64,000 nt of DNA from an uncultured Helicobacter sp. (GTDB taxonomy: Bacteria > Campylobacterota > Campylobacteria > Campylobacterales > Helicobacteraceae). Location: assembly GCF_910577135.1 (NCBI RefSeq), contig NZ_CAJTLL010000010.1:7950-71949 (forward strand), read 5' to 3'. The position numbers and the translations under genes were made by a program. Shown here one piece after another: positions 19,594 through 28,979 of the stretch (positions within the stretch are counted from its first letter, which is position 1; every line of letters starts with the position of its first letter). The notes under the pieces are model-generated. The model saw only the letters and a program-made list of their open reading frames with translations. It was not told the origin of the DNA and ran no database searches.

Positions 19594-19599
19594 TATAAT
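19594..19599 (+). promoter_or_regulatory. Predicted -10 box for the 19648 gene
   Basis: TATAAT at 19594-19599 in AT-rich DNA, 49 bases upstream of the start codon. The leader contains AAGGAGGG right before ATG 19648. Confidence 0.5.
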
Positions 19600-19647
19600 A
19601 ATATATCTCAGGTATGGGAGCTGCAAGGAGCCCATCAAGGAGGGAAA

Positions 19648-20250
19648 ATGGTGGTGGTAACGGAGATGGATAACAAGCTTCGTATGATTGAAATAGGTAA
19701 AAAGATTCTTACACAAGAAGAATTTGAGCTTTTTAAAAAAATTGAAGATGAGAGAACAGGTCATAGAGACACTCGCCCTATACCTAGAAATAATGATTTG
19801 CGCTATCGAGAAGAATATCGAGAATGGCGATCGAAAGCTCCTAAGCACAGCGATAAATCAATGGAAGATTTTTATAATATCAAAATGAAAATATTAGATG
19901 CCCTCTCCGATGAAGTACTTGAAAAATATGAATATACACACACTATTAAACTTGTCTCTTCAAGGGAGGTTGTGGGTATTCCGCTGGTGATTAACTATCG
20001 TAAAATTAATGATGATTTAAAAATGCTTGAGGTCATTAGTGATAGACATAAACTCGTGATTAATGCTAAGGTTGGCACATCTTTTTATACATCTTTTGCG
20101 CGTTTTGAGATTGCATTTGAGGCGGAAAAAAGCAAGATAATGGATATTTTTATGGCATTAGAGCATAAGGCAAAGCACGGATTCTTTATGGATAAGATGG
20201 CGGAAATACTTGTAGAAACAAGCCAAGCCAAACTTTGTATCCCAAAATAA
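19648..20250 (+). CDS. Protein of unknown function, about 200 residues
   Basis: I do not recognise a family. The frame has a strong ribosome-binding site (AAGGAGGG) and a predicted -10 box. The protein is soluble and highly charged, with no signal peptide or membrane helix. The middle (about residues 40-65) is rich in Arg, Glu and Tyr; the C-terminal half has a beta-like KLVINAKVGTSFYTSFARFEIAFEAE. Start alternatives are ATG 19648 or the ATG at 19666. It stands alone between the uptake operon and a pseudouridine synthase. Confidence 0.65.
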   Translation: MVVVTEMDNKLRMIEIGKKILTQEEFELFKKIEDERTGHRDTRPIPRNNDLRYREEYREWRSKAPKHSDKSMEDFYNIKMKILDALSDEVLEKYEYTHTIKLVSSREVVGIPLVINYRKINDDLKMLEVISDRHKLVINAKVGTSFYTSFARFEIAFEAEKSKIMDIFMALEHKAKHGFFMDKMAEILVETSQAKLCIPK

Positions 20251-20633
20251 GCTTTTGATATTAAGATAGTCTTGAGTAGAAAAAATGATAAATTATGATC
20301 TGGCTTTACTCGCTTGCAGGTAAAGTATAACATTAACTCGCATAAAGTTAGATTGCACGAAGTGCATACCCACAAAAACCTTTAAAAGCGTTGTAAGTGT
20401 GAGAGGAAATTCAACAAACGGATATATAAGAGGAAGAGGGGCGTATATTCAAATTAGTTTTGTATTTATGCTTTAGTGCTAACTTAACCTTGCGCATTTA
20501 AGCTTTTTGCTCAAGGCATACATAGATTAAAGAAACTTTAAAATTGCAACCAAGCAATGTTTATTAAAAAAGCATTAAATAAAGATGATGGTTTTGTTTT
20601 ATCTGTCATAATATAGCTTTTAAAAGGACGTAT
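20251..20633. other. Non-coding interval
   Basis: 383 bases without a gene. It contains GCACGAAGTGC at about 20355-20365, the palindrome also present in the dispersed repeats, and an AT-rich stretch (CATAATATAG) just before the pseudouridine synthase that may hold its promoter. Confidence 0.4.
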
Positions 20634-21545
20634 ATGCCTTTTGTTACGCGCTGTTATAAGATCGAAGAACCCATAGCTGCATTTTTATTCCTTATGCGGC
20701 ATAGGAGATATAGCATTAAAGAAGCTCAAAGAGCCATAGACAAGGCGTATCTCACGCAAAATGGGCATATCATTAGAAAAAATGAAATCATTTGCGGCGA
20801 TGTAGAGCTTAATGAATTTATCCCTCAAGATATGCCCTTAGAGCCGCTTTTTTATAATGCGGATTTTTGCGTGTATGACAAACCGCACAATCTCCTCACC
20901 CACCCCAAGGGGAGATTCTATCACTATTCGCTCAATGATGCCCTCAAATCGCGCTTTGGCACTCACGCTAAAGCCCTTCATCGCCTTGATAAAGAGACAA
21001 GCGGCTTATTGCTCTGCACGATTAACCCACAAAGTGAGAGGGCGCTAAAGGTCCTTATGCAAAAAGGTGCGGTTATAAAAAGCTACTATGCCATTGTAAA
21101 GGGCAAAGTAGAAAAAGAAATCCTTATAGATGAGCCACTTAGCACACAAAGGCATAAAGGCGGGGATTTATGTATCAAAAGCATTGTGTGCGAAAATGGC
21201 AAAAAAAGTCGCACACTCTTGCGTCCCATAGCTTACCACAATCCCACAGATTCTAGCCTCGTGTCTGCCTTAGCCCTCACCGGTAGGACACATCAAATCC
21301 GCGTGCATTGCGCCTTTATAGGACATAGAATCTTGGGAGACCCACTCTATGGTGCCAATGAAGCACATAGCAGGGAATATTTGCAAAACAATGAACTCCC
21401 GCAATATACACAATACTTTGGTGCGCCCTATCTTTGCTTGAATGCTCATAATCTCCAATTTCACTTCAAAGGGCAGGATTATACTTTTACAAGCCATTTT
21501 TGCTTTGATTTTATGCCACATTTTGCAGCATATTTTAAGCCTTAG
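20634..21545 (+). CDS. RluA/RluD-family pseudouridine synthase
   Basis: 303 residues. An S4-like N-terminal part (IKEAQRAIDKAYLTQNGHII) is followed by the catalytic core: VYDKPHNLLTHP, then ALHRLDKETSGLLL with the catalytic Asp near residue 115. ALTGRTHQIRVHCAFIGHRILGDPLYG, diagnostic for RluA-type enzymes, is near residue 225. It isomerises uridine in rRNA or tRNA; the target site cannot be read from sequence. AAAAGGACG precedes the start. Confidence 0.88.
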   Translation: MPFVTRCYKIEEPIAAFLFLMRHRRYSIKEAQRAIDKAYLTQNGHIIRKNEIICGDVELNEFIPQDMPLEPLFYNADFCVYDKPHNLLTHPKGRFYHYSLNDALKSRFGTHAKALHRLDKETSGLLLCTINPQSERALKVLMQKGAVIKSYYAIVKGKVEKEILIDEPLSTQRHKGGDLCIKSIVCENGKKSRTLLRPIAYHNPTDSSLVSALALTGRTHQIRVHCAFIGHRILGDPLYGANEAHSREYLQNNELPQYTQYFGAPYLCLNAHNLQFHFKGQDYTFTSHFCFDFMPHFAAYFKP

Positions 21546-22230
21546 CCTTGAATATCTTTTTTTTTTTTTTTGATTAATGTGCTACGTTTCATTATAAATT
21601 TCATTGCAAGGCGGGGTATGACTACTATCATAAGGGCATTTTATTTCTACTTTGGGCGCATTATTTGTATTTTTTATTAATGCTTGTTTGAATAATGGTG
21701 TTTTGGACTCTTATGATGAGCAGATTTCTACCACACTGCAGGAGTTTTGCATTCTCTTTAATACTCCCATCGTGGAAAGTGTAAGATAGCAGCATAGATA
21801 GCGTGAGATTTAGTATAGATAGTGATTATATTCTAAAAGCTATATATTCCTTTGCTATTGTGATATGATCAGCACAAAGTCTTGTTTTGCAGGGCAAAGC
21901 TCTACAAAACGTCTAAAGCTATTAACTTGTGACTAAGACATTGTTTTATTCATCATACGCATAACGTGCTTATTCACACTTGCAAACTCATTTTCTAAGA
22001 CATAGATTCTTTAATCTATCATTTCGCGCGATTTCTAAATACACCCTGCTTTGCAGATGTAGAATATGAATCCACACTTGCAAATTTAAGCCACTCGTTG
22101 ATATACTTCTAACCTTTGTATTAAAGATATAAAACTATAGATTCTCTATTTGCTAGGCTTATTTTTACAGGATTTGGCAAATGTAAAATGAGTTTAAGGG
22201 TATAGAATCTAAAAATATAAGGAGTATGTA
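21546..22230. other. Non-coding interval with a poly-T run and reverse repeat copies
   Basis: 685 bases without a clear gene. A run of 15 T lies at 21557-21571, just after the pseudouridine synthase. Reverse-orientation pieces of the dispersed repeat lie around 21975-22000 (CACACTTGCAAACTCATTTT) and 22070-22085 (ATCCACACTTGCAAA). A 45-codon frame at 21652-21789 (TTG start) encodes a lipoprotein-like N-terminus with FFINAC, but has no good ribosome-binding site and may be a relic. Confidence 0.5.
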
Positions 22231-22974
22231 ATGACATTTCAAGGAAATAATGTGCTTATTACCGGTGCGAGTAAGGGCATCGGGGCGCAGATTGCTAAAA
22301 CATTGGCAAGTTATGGGCTAAAGGTGTGGATAAACTACCGCTCAAAGCCAGAATTAGCAGATGAGCTTAAAAAAGAGATAGAATCTAATGGTGGCAAGGC
22401 GGCGGTGATTAGGTTTGATGCGAGTATTGAGGAGGAATTTATCACTGCATTGAAGGCGATTGTAGAGAGTGATGGGGCTTTGGGCTATTTGGTTAATAAT
22501 GCAGGGATTACTAATGATAAACTTGCTTTGCGTATGAGCGTAGAGGATTTTGAAGAAGTGATTAATGCTAATCTCAAATCCTGCTTTATTGGTTGTAGGG
22601 AAGCCCTCAAGATTATGAGTAAGCAGCGATTTGGGAGTGTGGTTAATATCGCCTCTATTATCGGCGAACGTGGTAATATGGGGCAGACAAACTATGCTGC
22701 GAGCAAGGGTGGTATGATTGCGATGAGCAAATCTTTTGCTTATGAGGGCGCACCGCGCAATATCCGCTTTAATTGCGTTACGCCTGGATTCATAAAAAGC
22801 GATATGACAGATGAGCTAAAGCCTGAAGTCGTAGAAAGCTATATGAAAAACATTCCGCTTGGACGTTTTGGTGAGGCAAATGATGTGGCTGAAGCAGTGG
22901 CGTTTTTACTCTCAAATGCTTCAAACTATATCACAGGTGAAGTGCTTAAGGTAAATGGCGGATTGTATATGTAG
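22231..22974 (+). CDS. fabG: 3-oxoacyl-[ACP] reductase
   Basis: 247-residue short-chain dehydrogenase. The NADPH motif ITGASKGIG starts near residue 10, NNAGIT is near 90, and the catalytic Ser and YAASKGG are near residues 140-155. The C-terminus VNGGLYM is typical of FabG. It reduces 3-oxoacyl-ACP in fatty-acid elongation. It stands at the head of fabG-acpP-fabF-accA. AAGGAG precedes ATG 22231. Confidence 0.95.
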   Translation: MTFQGNNVLITGASKGIGAQIAKTLASYGLKVWINYRSKPELADELKKEIESNGGKAAVIRFDASIEEEFITALKAIVESDGALGYLVNNAGITNDKLALRMSVEDFEEVINANLKSCFIGCREALKIMSKQRFGSVVNIASIIGERGNMGQTNYAASKGGMIAMSKSFAYEGAPRNIRFNCVTPGFIKSDMTDELKPEVVESYMKNIPLGRFGEANDVAEAVAFLLSNASNYITGEVLKVNGGLYM

Positions 22975-23002
22975 AGAATCTTGCCATTTAACAAATTTTT
23001 GT

Positions 23003-23008
23003 TATAAT
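23003..23008 (+). promoter_or_regulatory. Predicted -10 box for acpP
   Basis: TATAAT at 23003-23008 after the T-rich AAATTTTTGT. It is 34 bases before the acpP start, giving acpP its own promoter in addition to read-through from fabG. Confidence 0.6.
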
Positions 23009-23041
23009 GGGAGCTTTTAAGTCTAAATCAAGGAGAACACA

Positions 23042-23275
23042 ATGGATACATTTGAAAGCGTAAAGGCAGTAGTTGTAGGGCAATTAAACGTTGATGCTAA
23101 TGAAGTAAAACCAGAATCTCGTTTTATTGAAGATTTGAATGCAGATTCTCTTGATGTGGTAGAGCTTGTTATGGCGTTGGAAGAAAAATTCTCTATTGAA
23201 ATTCCCGATGAAGATGCGGAAAAAATTAAAACAGTGAATGATGTTGTCACTTATATCGAAAGAGCAACAAAATAA
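23042..23275 (+). CDS. acpP: Acyl carrier protein
   Basis: 77 residues, strongly acidic, with the phosphopantetheine attachment Ser in the [14 protein letters not shown] motif near residue 38. AAGGAG precedes ATG 23042. It carries acyl chains for FabG and FabF, encoded on either side. Confidence 0.97.
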   Translation: MDTFESVKAVVVGQLNVDANEVKPESRFIEDLNADSLDVVELVMALEEKFSIEIPDEDAEKIKTVNDVVTYIERATK

Positions 23276-23285
23276 CACTTTAATC

Positions 23286-23317
23286 AAGAACCCGTTAAAT
23301 AAAAACTCGGGGTTCTT
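23286..23317 (+). terminator. Inverted repeat after acpP
   Basis: AAGAACCCG (23286-23294) and CGGGGTTCTT (23308-23317) form a stem with a 13-base AT-rich loop, right after the acpP stop. It could act as a partial terminator, giving higher acpP than fabF transcript levels. Confidence 0.5.
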
Positions 23318-23351
23318 AACTTCACCTCTATAAATCACAAAGGAATAATAA

Positions 23352-24587
23352 ATGCGTCGAGTGGTAGTAACCGGTTTGGGAATGATTAACGCATTGGGTT
23401 TGAATAAGAAAGAATCTTTCAAGGCTATTATCGATGGAAAATGTGGCATTAAACGTATTTCTTGTTTTGATGTGGAAAATTTTCCTGTAAAAATTGCTGG
23501 CGAAATCATCGATTTTAATCCAGAGGAAGTGCTTGATCCACGCGAAGTTAAAAAGGCTGATCGTTTCATACAGCTTGGATTAAAAGCAGCAAAAGAAGCT
23601 ATGAATGAGAGTGGATTATTAGAGGGAGATATTGTCAATGCTGCTCTTAGTGAGAGATTTGGTATAAGCTCTGCTGCAGGGATTGGTGGGCTTGGTAATA
23701 TTGAAAAGAACTCTATTGCTTGTGAGCAAAGGGGTCCTAGACGTATCAATCCCTTTTTTATTCCTTCTGCTCTTGTTAATATGCTTGGAGGCTTTATTTC
23801 TATTGAATATGCTCTCAAAGGTCCAAATCTAGCGAGTGTTACAGCGTGTACAGCAGGTACTCACGCTATTAGCGAAGCCGCAAAAACGATTATGCTTAAT
23901 GGGGCAGACGCTATGCTTGTTGTTGGTTCAGAATCTGCTATTTGTCCTGTTGGTATTGGTGGATTTGCAGCGATGAAAGCACTTAGTGATAGAAATGATG
24001 AGCCACTCAAAGCTTCACGCCCATTTGATAAAGAGCGAGATGGTTTTGTAATGGGTGAAGGTGCTGGAGCATTAGTACTTGAAGAATATGAAAGTGCTAA
24101 AAAGCGTGGCGCGAAAATTTATGCAGAGCTCATAGGCTTTGGCGAAAGTGGTGATGCTAATCATATCACAACACCTGCCCCACAGGGAGAAGGTGCGTTA
24201 CGTGCAATGAAAGCCGCCCTTAAAATGGCAAATAAACCTGTAAATTATGTTAATGCGCACGGCACAAGCACAGCATACAATGATTTGTATGAAACAATGG
24301 CATTAAAGGCTGCCTTTGGTGGAAAAGATTCTGTTCCACCTGTAAGCTCTACCAAGGGGCAAATTGGGCATTGTTTGGGTGCTGCTGGCACGATTGAAGC
24401 AGTTGTTTCTATTATGGCAATGTGTGAGGGCATACTTCCACCAACGATTAATCAAGAAACCCCAGATCCTGAATGCGATCTTGATTATATCCCTAATACT
24501 GCACGTGAAGCAAAAATTGATGTTGTAATGAGCAATTCATTTGGCTTTGGTGGCACAAATGGCGTTGTTGTATTTAGTAGAATCTAA
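23352..24587 (+). CDS. fabF: 3-oxoacyl-[ACP] synthase II
   Basis: 411 residues. The active-site Cys is in LASVTACTAGTHA near residue 164, and the two catalytic His are in NAHGTSTAYND near 303 and GHCLGAAGT near 338. The start motif RRVVVTGLGMINALG and the C-terminal SNSFGFGGTNG complete the condensing-enzyme pattern. It elongates acyl-ACP chains with malonyl-ACP. AAGGAATAATAA precedes the start. Confidence 0.96.
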   Translation: MRRVVVTGLGMINALGLNKKESFKAIIDGKCGIKRISCFDVENFPVKIAGEIIDFNPEEVLDPREVKKADRFIQLGLKAAKEAMNESGLLEGDIVNAALSERFGISSAAGIGGLGNIEKNSIACEQRGPRRINPFFIPSALVNMLGGFISIEYALKGPNLASVTACTAGTHAISEAAKTIMLNGADAMLVVGSESAICPVGIGGFAAMKALSDRNDEPLKASRPFDKERDGFVMGEGAGALVLEEYESAKKRGAKIYAELIGFGESGDANHITTPAPQGEGALRAMKAALKMANKPVNYVNAHGTSTAYNDLYETMALKAAFGGKDSVPPVSSTKGQIGHCLGAAGTIEAVVSIMAMCEGILPPTINQETPDPECDLDYIPNTAREAKIDVVMSNSFGFGGTNGVVVFSRI

Positions 24588-24601
24588 TCTTAAGGTAAAG
24601 A

Positions 24602-25531
24602 ATGGCTACCTATCTTGATTTTGAGCAAAAGATTAGAAACCTTCAAGATGATATAGAATCTGCCCTTATGCGTGGTGATGATGATGCAAAACACATCCTT
24701 GAAAAAGAACTTGAAAAAGAAGTAGCTAATGTCTATGCCAATATAAGCGATTATCAAAGATTACAGCTCGCACGCCACCCTGACCGTCCATATGCTATGG
24801 ACTATATCGAACTTATTTGCAAAGATGCCTATGAAATCAATGGTGATAGGCATTTTAAAGATGATAAGGCGATAGTATGTTTTCTTGGCAAGATAGGTGG
24901 GCAAACAGCTATGGTTATTGGCGAAGAAAAAGGTAGAGGCACGAAAAATAAGCTTGCACGGAACTTTGGTATGCCAAGTCCTGAAGGCTATCGCAAAGCA
25001 TTGCGCGCTGCAAAGCTTGCCGAAAAATTTCATATACCTATCCTTATGCTTGTGGATACTCAAGGTGCTTATCCGGGATTAGGTGCAGAAGAGAGAGGGC
25101 AAAGTGAGGCTATTGCTAAGAATTTGCAAGAATTTGCTAAACTCAAAACACCTACCATTGCCGTTGTAATTGGTGAGGGCGGCAGCGGTGGAGCTTTGGC
25201 CATTGCTGTAGCAGATAGACTCGCTATGATGCAATATTCTGTATTTAGTGTTATCTCTCCGGAGGGCTGTGCGGCAATATTATGGAATGACCCATCAAAA
25301 ATAGAATCCGCAACTAAAGCGCTTAAAATTACTCCCGATGAGCTAAAAAAATGTGGGTTAATTGATGATGTAATTGATGAACCGCTTATTGGGGCTCATA
25401 GAGACAAACAAAATGCTGCTAAAGCTATAGAATCTTATTTTCTTAAAGCCCTTGAAGACATCTCACAAGATGGCAATTATCTTAATAGACGTTATCAAAA
25501 ACTTGTGAGTTATGGAGCTTTTGGAGAATAA
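24602..25531 (+). CDS. accA: Acetyl-CoA carboxylase carboxyltransferase subunit alpha
   Basis: 309 residues, 14 bases after fabF. Typical motifs are [46 protein letters not shown] and [17 protein letters not shown] (the oxyanion-forming Gly-Gly regions), and [19 protein letters not shown]. It transfers the carboxyl group from biotin to acetyl-CoA, the first step feeding the adjacent fab genes. Confidence 0.96.
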   Translation: MATYLDFEQKIRNLQDDIESALMRGDDDAKHILEKELEKEVANVYANISDYQRLQLARHPDRPYAMDYIELICKDAYEINGDRHFKDDKAIVCFLGKIGGQTAMVIGEEKGRGTKNKLARNFGMPSPEGYRKALRAAKLAEKFHIPILMLVDTQGAYPGLGAEERGQSEAIAKNLQEFAKLKTPTIAVVIGEGGSGGALAIAVADRLAMMQYSVFSVISPEGCAAILWNDPSKIESATKALKITPDELKKCGLIDDVIDEPLIGAHRDKQNAAKAIESYFLKALEDISQDGNYLNRRYQKLVSYGAFGE

Positions 25532-25780
25532 AACTCTATTATAAGAGTTCTCTTATTTGTGAGAGCAAACCTTAAAGTAATCCTGTAAGGGCAGCTCCTC
25601 TTGCCGTTCTCATATTTATAGAATATGGAAACATTTACATATCAAGGTTGCAACGCTATGGCCAATATGTGATTTAGGGCGAGATTTATCAGCTTAAGAC
25701 CCCCTAGTATATTTACTCCTTGCATATTTTTTTATGGCACAATCAATATATGTTAAAACTATATTTCAAAAGGAGTGGTA

Positions 25781-26608
25781 ATGAAAAAATGGCTTTTGGC
25801 AGCAATAAGCGTAATATTCATTGTAGGACTAAGTAGCTGTGGTGAAAGCACAACACAGGAGCAAGTACAAGATACAATAGAACAAATCAAGCAAAGAGGC
25901 GTTGTGCGCATAGGTGTATTTGGAGATAAGCCTCCTTTTGGATTTGTTAATAAAGATGGAAAAAACGATGGTTTTGATGTGTATATCGCAAAACGTATTG
26001 CAAAGGATTTATTAGGAGATGAGAACAAAGTTGAGTTTATCCTTACAGAAGCTGCCTCACGTGTAGAGTTTTTGCGCGCTAATAAGGTTGATATTATTAT
26101 GGCGAATTTCACCAAAACCCCCGAACGAGAAAGAGTAGTAGATTTTGCTAAACCTTATATGAAAGTTTCACTTGGCGTTGTCTCTCCTGATGGCAAGATT
26201 CAAAGTATTGATGATTTAAAGGATAAAAAGCTCATTGTCAATAAAGGCACTACGGCTGATGTGTTTTTCACAAAAAACTACCCCGACATTACATTGCTTA
26301 AATATGAGCAAAATACCGAAGCATTCCTTGCTCTCAAGGACAAAAGAGGCGATGCCTTAGTACACGATAATACCCTTGTGCTTGCGTGGGCTAAGGAGAA
26401 TGAGGGCTTTGGTGTGGGAATCCCTCATTTGGGTGAGGAAGATGTTATTGCTCCTGCTGTCAAAAAGGGAAATGTGGAGCTTAAAAATTGGCTTGATAAT
26501 GAAATTGATGCACTCACACACAATGGCTTTATTAAAGAGGCTTATGACAAAACACTCGCCCCTATTTTTGGTGAGGAGATGGCAGATTCTGTCATTTTCT
26601 CTCATTGA
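25781..26608 (+). CDS. Amino-acid ABC transporter substrate-binding lipoprotein (CjaA/cysteine-type)
   Basis: ATG 25781 is preferred over the in-frame GTG two codons upstream because it lies 8 bases after AGGAG. About 275 residues. The signal peptide ends in the lipobox GLSSC. The family 3 solute-binding pattern is clear: VRIGVFGDKPPFGFVNKDGK, GFDVYIAKRIAKDL, and IIMANFTKTPERERVVDFAKPY. It resembles Campylobacter CjaA, a cysteine binder. It stands alone, with a terminator after it. Confidence 0.85.
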   Translation: MKKWLLAAISVIFIVGLSSCGESTTQEQVQDTIEQIKQRGVVRIGVFGDKPPFGFVNKDGKNDGFDVYIAKRIAKDLLGDENKVEFILTEAASRVEFLRANKVDIIMANFTKTPERERVVDFAKPYMKVSLGVVSPDGKIQSIDDLKDKKLIVNKGTTADVFFTKNYPDITLLKYEQNTEAFLALKDKRGDALVHDNTLVLAWAKENEGFGVGIPHLGEEDVIAPAVKKGNVELKNWLDNEIDALTHNGFIKEAYDKTLAPIFGEEMADSVIFSH

Positions 26609-26614
26609 TACAAG

Positions 26615-26644
26615 AGACTACGAGGTTTTAAGACTTTGTAGTCT
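26615..26644 (+). terminator. Rho-independent terminator after the solute-binding lipoprotein
   Basis: AGACTAC (26615-26621) pairs with GTAGTCT (26638-26644) and is followed by TTCTATTT. It lies 7 bases after the gene. Confidence 0.65.
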
Positions 26645-26700
26645 TTCTATTTAAACCCTTTAAACAAAACATTTCATATTAAGAGATAATGGAATAAAAG

Positions 26701-27303
26701 GTGCTTAGATTAAAGCAAAACTCCATTATGACGAGGTTTGATATGCAAGATATACTCTCCACATTTCAAAAGCATATAGGCGCACAATTTAACCCACAAG
26801 ACCAAGAGGCTAATATTTATACTCCAAGCAGTATTCATAAGTTTGGGGAGAATATTAAGGGGGCAAATGAGTTCATTGGCACATTACAAAGTGCCTCGCT
26901 TACATTAAAGAAGATTCTAAAAATCGCTCAAAGTGCCTCAATACAGGATTTGTATATCAAAAAGGCAAACATAAAAGATGTTATCGATAATGCTTCTTTT
27001 ATGGGCATGTCTTTATTTGATACAGAATTTAATATGACCTTTAATTCAAAATCTTATTTATGCGTTATTGAAAACCCTCTACTGCTCTGCCCCAATGATA
27101 CTGCCATAGAGTTAGATTCTCAGGAGGCGCAAGAACCTATGAATGCGCTTATCGCATATACAGAGGATAAACTACAAGAGATTAGCCATATACTCGTAGA
27201 GATTAGTGAAGCCCTTGTAGCACCTAGCACACCTGCGAGTAGGGAGGAATATAATTTTGAGGACTTTAGCCCCTCACAATTTACACAAATGTTTAAGGCA
27301 TAA
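26701..27303 (+). CDS. Small protein with flagellin-like helical motif, function unknown
   Basis: 200 residues (the true start may be ATG 26728 or 26740). No signal peptide. The segment LQSASLTLKKILKIAQSASI (about residues 60-79) followed about 20 residues later by IDNASFMGMSLFDTEFN resembles the flagellin D1 pattern, in which a helix on repeated hydrophobic heptads precedes an 'A-x-F-x-G-x-x-L' turn. The C-terminal part also looks helical. Its stop lies 4 bases before gltX. A distant flagellin or flagellar-associated role is inference only. Confidence 0.6.
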   Translation: MLRLKQNSIMTRFDMQDILSTFQKHIGAQFNPQDQEANIYTPSSIHKFGENIKGANEFIGTLQSASLTLKKILKIAQSASIQDLYIKKANIKDVIDNASFMGMSLFDTEFNMTFNSKSYLCVIENPLLLCPNDTAIELDSQEAQEPMNALIAYTEDKLQEISHILVEISEALVAPSTPASREEYNFEDFSPSQFTQMFKA

Positions 27304-27307
27304 ATAA

Positions 27308-28630
27308 ATGCTACGATTTGCTCCTTCCCCCACAGGCGATATGCACATAGGTAATTTGAGGGCGGCTATATTTAATTATATTATAGCCAAACAAAGCGGA
27401 GAGAAGTTTCTTATCCGTATTGAAGATACAGATATTACACGAAATATTGAGGGGAAGGATAAGGAGATTCTAAGTATCCTTAATCTTTTTGGGCTTTTGT
27501 GGGATAATCTTGTGTATCAAAGCGATAATTTCACCCGTCATCGCCAATTTGCAGAATATTTAATCAGCAAGAATTTAGCCTTTTATTGCTACTGCTCAAA
27601 AGATTTTTTAGAGGGCAAACGCGCCTTAGCTAAGGAGCAAAAAAAGCCATTTCGTTACAACCCAGAATGGGCGGAGCTAGAAAAGCAGAGTAATCCCCAC
27701 CCTGTCGTGCGTATCCGCGCTGCAAGTGGCCCCATTAGCTTTGAGGATAGTATTAAAGGCAAAGTAACATTTGAGCCGCACGAAATTGATAGCTTTGTGA
27801 TTCTAAAAGAAGATGGAATCCCCACGTATAACTTTGCCTGTGCGGTTGATGATATGCTCTATGATGTGAGCTTTGTAGTGCGAGGAGAGGACCACGTAAG
27901 TAATACACCCAAGCAGATTCTTATTCATCGCTATTTGGGCTATGATAAGGTGTTAGGATATGCACATTTGCCCATTATACTTGGCGAGAGTGGCAGTAAA
28001 ATGAGTAAGCGCGATAGTGCTTCATCAGTAGCGTGGCTCCTTGAGGAGGGATTCTTACCTCAAGCGATTGTGAATTATCTTGTCTCTATGGGGAATCGCA
28101 CGCCTATGGAAGTATTTAAACTGCAGGATTGCTATGAGTGGTTTGATATAAAGTATATTGCAAAATCGCCCGTGAAGTTTGATATGCCGAGATTGCGATT
28201 TTTGAATCGGGAGCATTTAAAAATGCTAAACGAGCAGGAGTTCGCCCTTTTGCTTAATAGCGAAGATGCGAGTATTGGGGCTTTAGCAAAGTTACATTTG
28301 CAAGAAGCAAGCATACTAAATGAGATTAGAACAAAAATAGATATGATTTTTGCTCCAAAATGTATTACACAAATGGAGAATAATGAATCTTTTGAAGCAG
28401 AATGCAAGATACTCTATCAATATTTGCGCGAGATGATAGAGAGCCATAGTGAATCTTTGAAAGATTATGAAAGTTTAAAAAAAGAGCTAATGCAGCGCAG
28501 TAGTCTCAAAGGAAAGAAATTTTTTAAGCCTTTAAGAATCTTGCTTACAGGGACTACTCATGGCTTGGAATTAAGTGAGATTTATCCATATTTACGCTTC
28601 TTTTTGGCAGATATTGTTACCCTAGATTGA
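27308..28630 (+). CDS. gltX: Glutamyl-tRNA synthetase (GltX2/GluRS2 position)
   Basis: 440 residues. The class I HIGH motif appears as HIGN in RFAPSPTGDMHIGNLRAAIF near residue 3-22, and the KMSKS loop as GSKMSKRDSAS near 228. The order gltX-yggT-slt-galU-small gene-murA matches the H. pylori block whose gltX is the second, tRNA-Gln-glutamylating enzyme. That specificity is inferred from synteny. Helicobacter lacks GlnRS and relies on amidation of Glu-tRNA-Gln. Confidence 0.92.
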   Translation: MLRFAPSPTGDMHIGNLRAAIFNYIIAKQSGEKFLIRIEDTDITRNIEGKDKEILSILNLFGLLWDNLVYQSDNFTRHRQFAEYLISKNLAFYCYCSKDFLEGKRALAKEQKKPFRYNPEWAELEKQSNPHPVVRIRAASGPISFEDSIKGKVTFEPHEIDSFVILKEDGIPTYNFACAVDDMLYDVSFVVRGEDHVSNTPKQILIHRYLGYDKVLGYAHLPIILGESGSKMSKRDSASSVAWLLEEGFLPQAIVNYLVSMGNRTPMEVFKLQDCYEWFDIKYIAKSPVKFDMPRLRFLNREHLKMLNEQEFALLLNSEDASIGALAKLHLQEASILNEIRTKIDMIFAPKCITQMENNESFEAECKILYQYLREMIESHSESLKDYESLKKELMQRSSLKGKKFFKPLRILLTGTTHGLELSEIYPYLRFFLADIVTLD

Positions 28631-28672
28631 CAAGATTATTCTATGCTTCCATAAGTAAAAAGGGAGGATAGA

Positions 28673-28972
28673 ATGGTTTTAGGCACTTTTTTAGACGCTA
28701 TAGCGGTTATATTGAGTATGCTTCTTAATTTGTATGTGTGGATCATTGTGATTGCCACACTTGTGAGCTGGGTGCGCCCTGACCCCTTTAATCCTATCGT
28801 GCAGCTGCTTAATCGCCTCACTCAGCCTCTTTATGTAAGATTGCGCAAGTTTATGCCCACGACCATTAATGGCATTGACTTTTCGCCTTTAATTGTCGCA
28901 GTGGCATTAAAGTTTATTGATCTGTCTTTTGTGCAGCTTTTGCGTAATGTCGCGCAAACTTTGACGATATGA
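28673..28972 (+). CDS. yggT: YggT family membrane protein
   Basis: 99 residues with two hydrophobic segments (about residues 5-30 and 68-95) around WVRPDPFNPIVQLLNRLTQPLYVRLRKFMP, the signature of the YggT family. The role is poorly known; it has been linked to ion homeostasis and division. GGGAGG precedes the start. It sits between gltX and slt. Confidence 0.85.
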   Translation: MVLGTFLDAIAVILSMLLNLYVWIIVIATLVSWVRPDPFNPIVQLLNRLTQPLYVRLRKFMPTTINGIDFSPLIVAVALKFIDLSFVQLLRNVAQTLTI

Positions 28973-28979
28973 GATTGTG

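Noticed and set aside
21652..21789. 45-codon lipoprotein-like frame
   Set aside because: TTG start without ribosome-binding site and no downstream domain. Treated as a relic within the interval.
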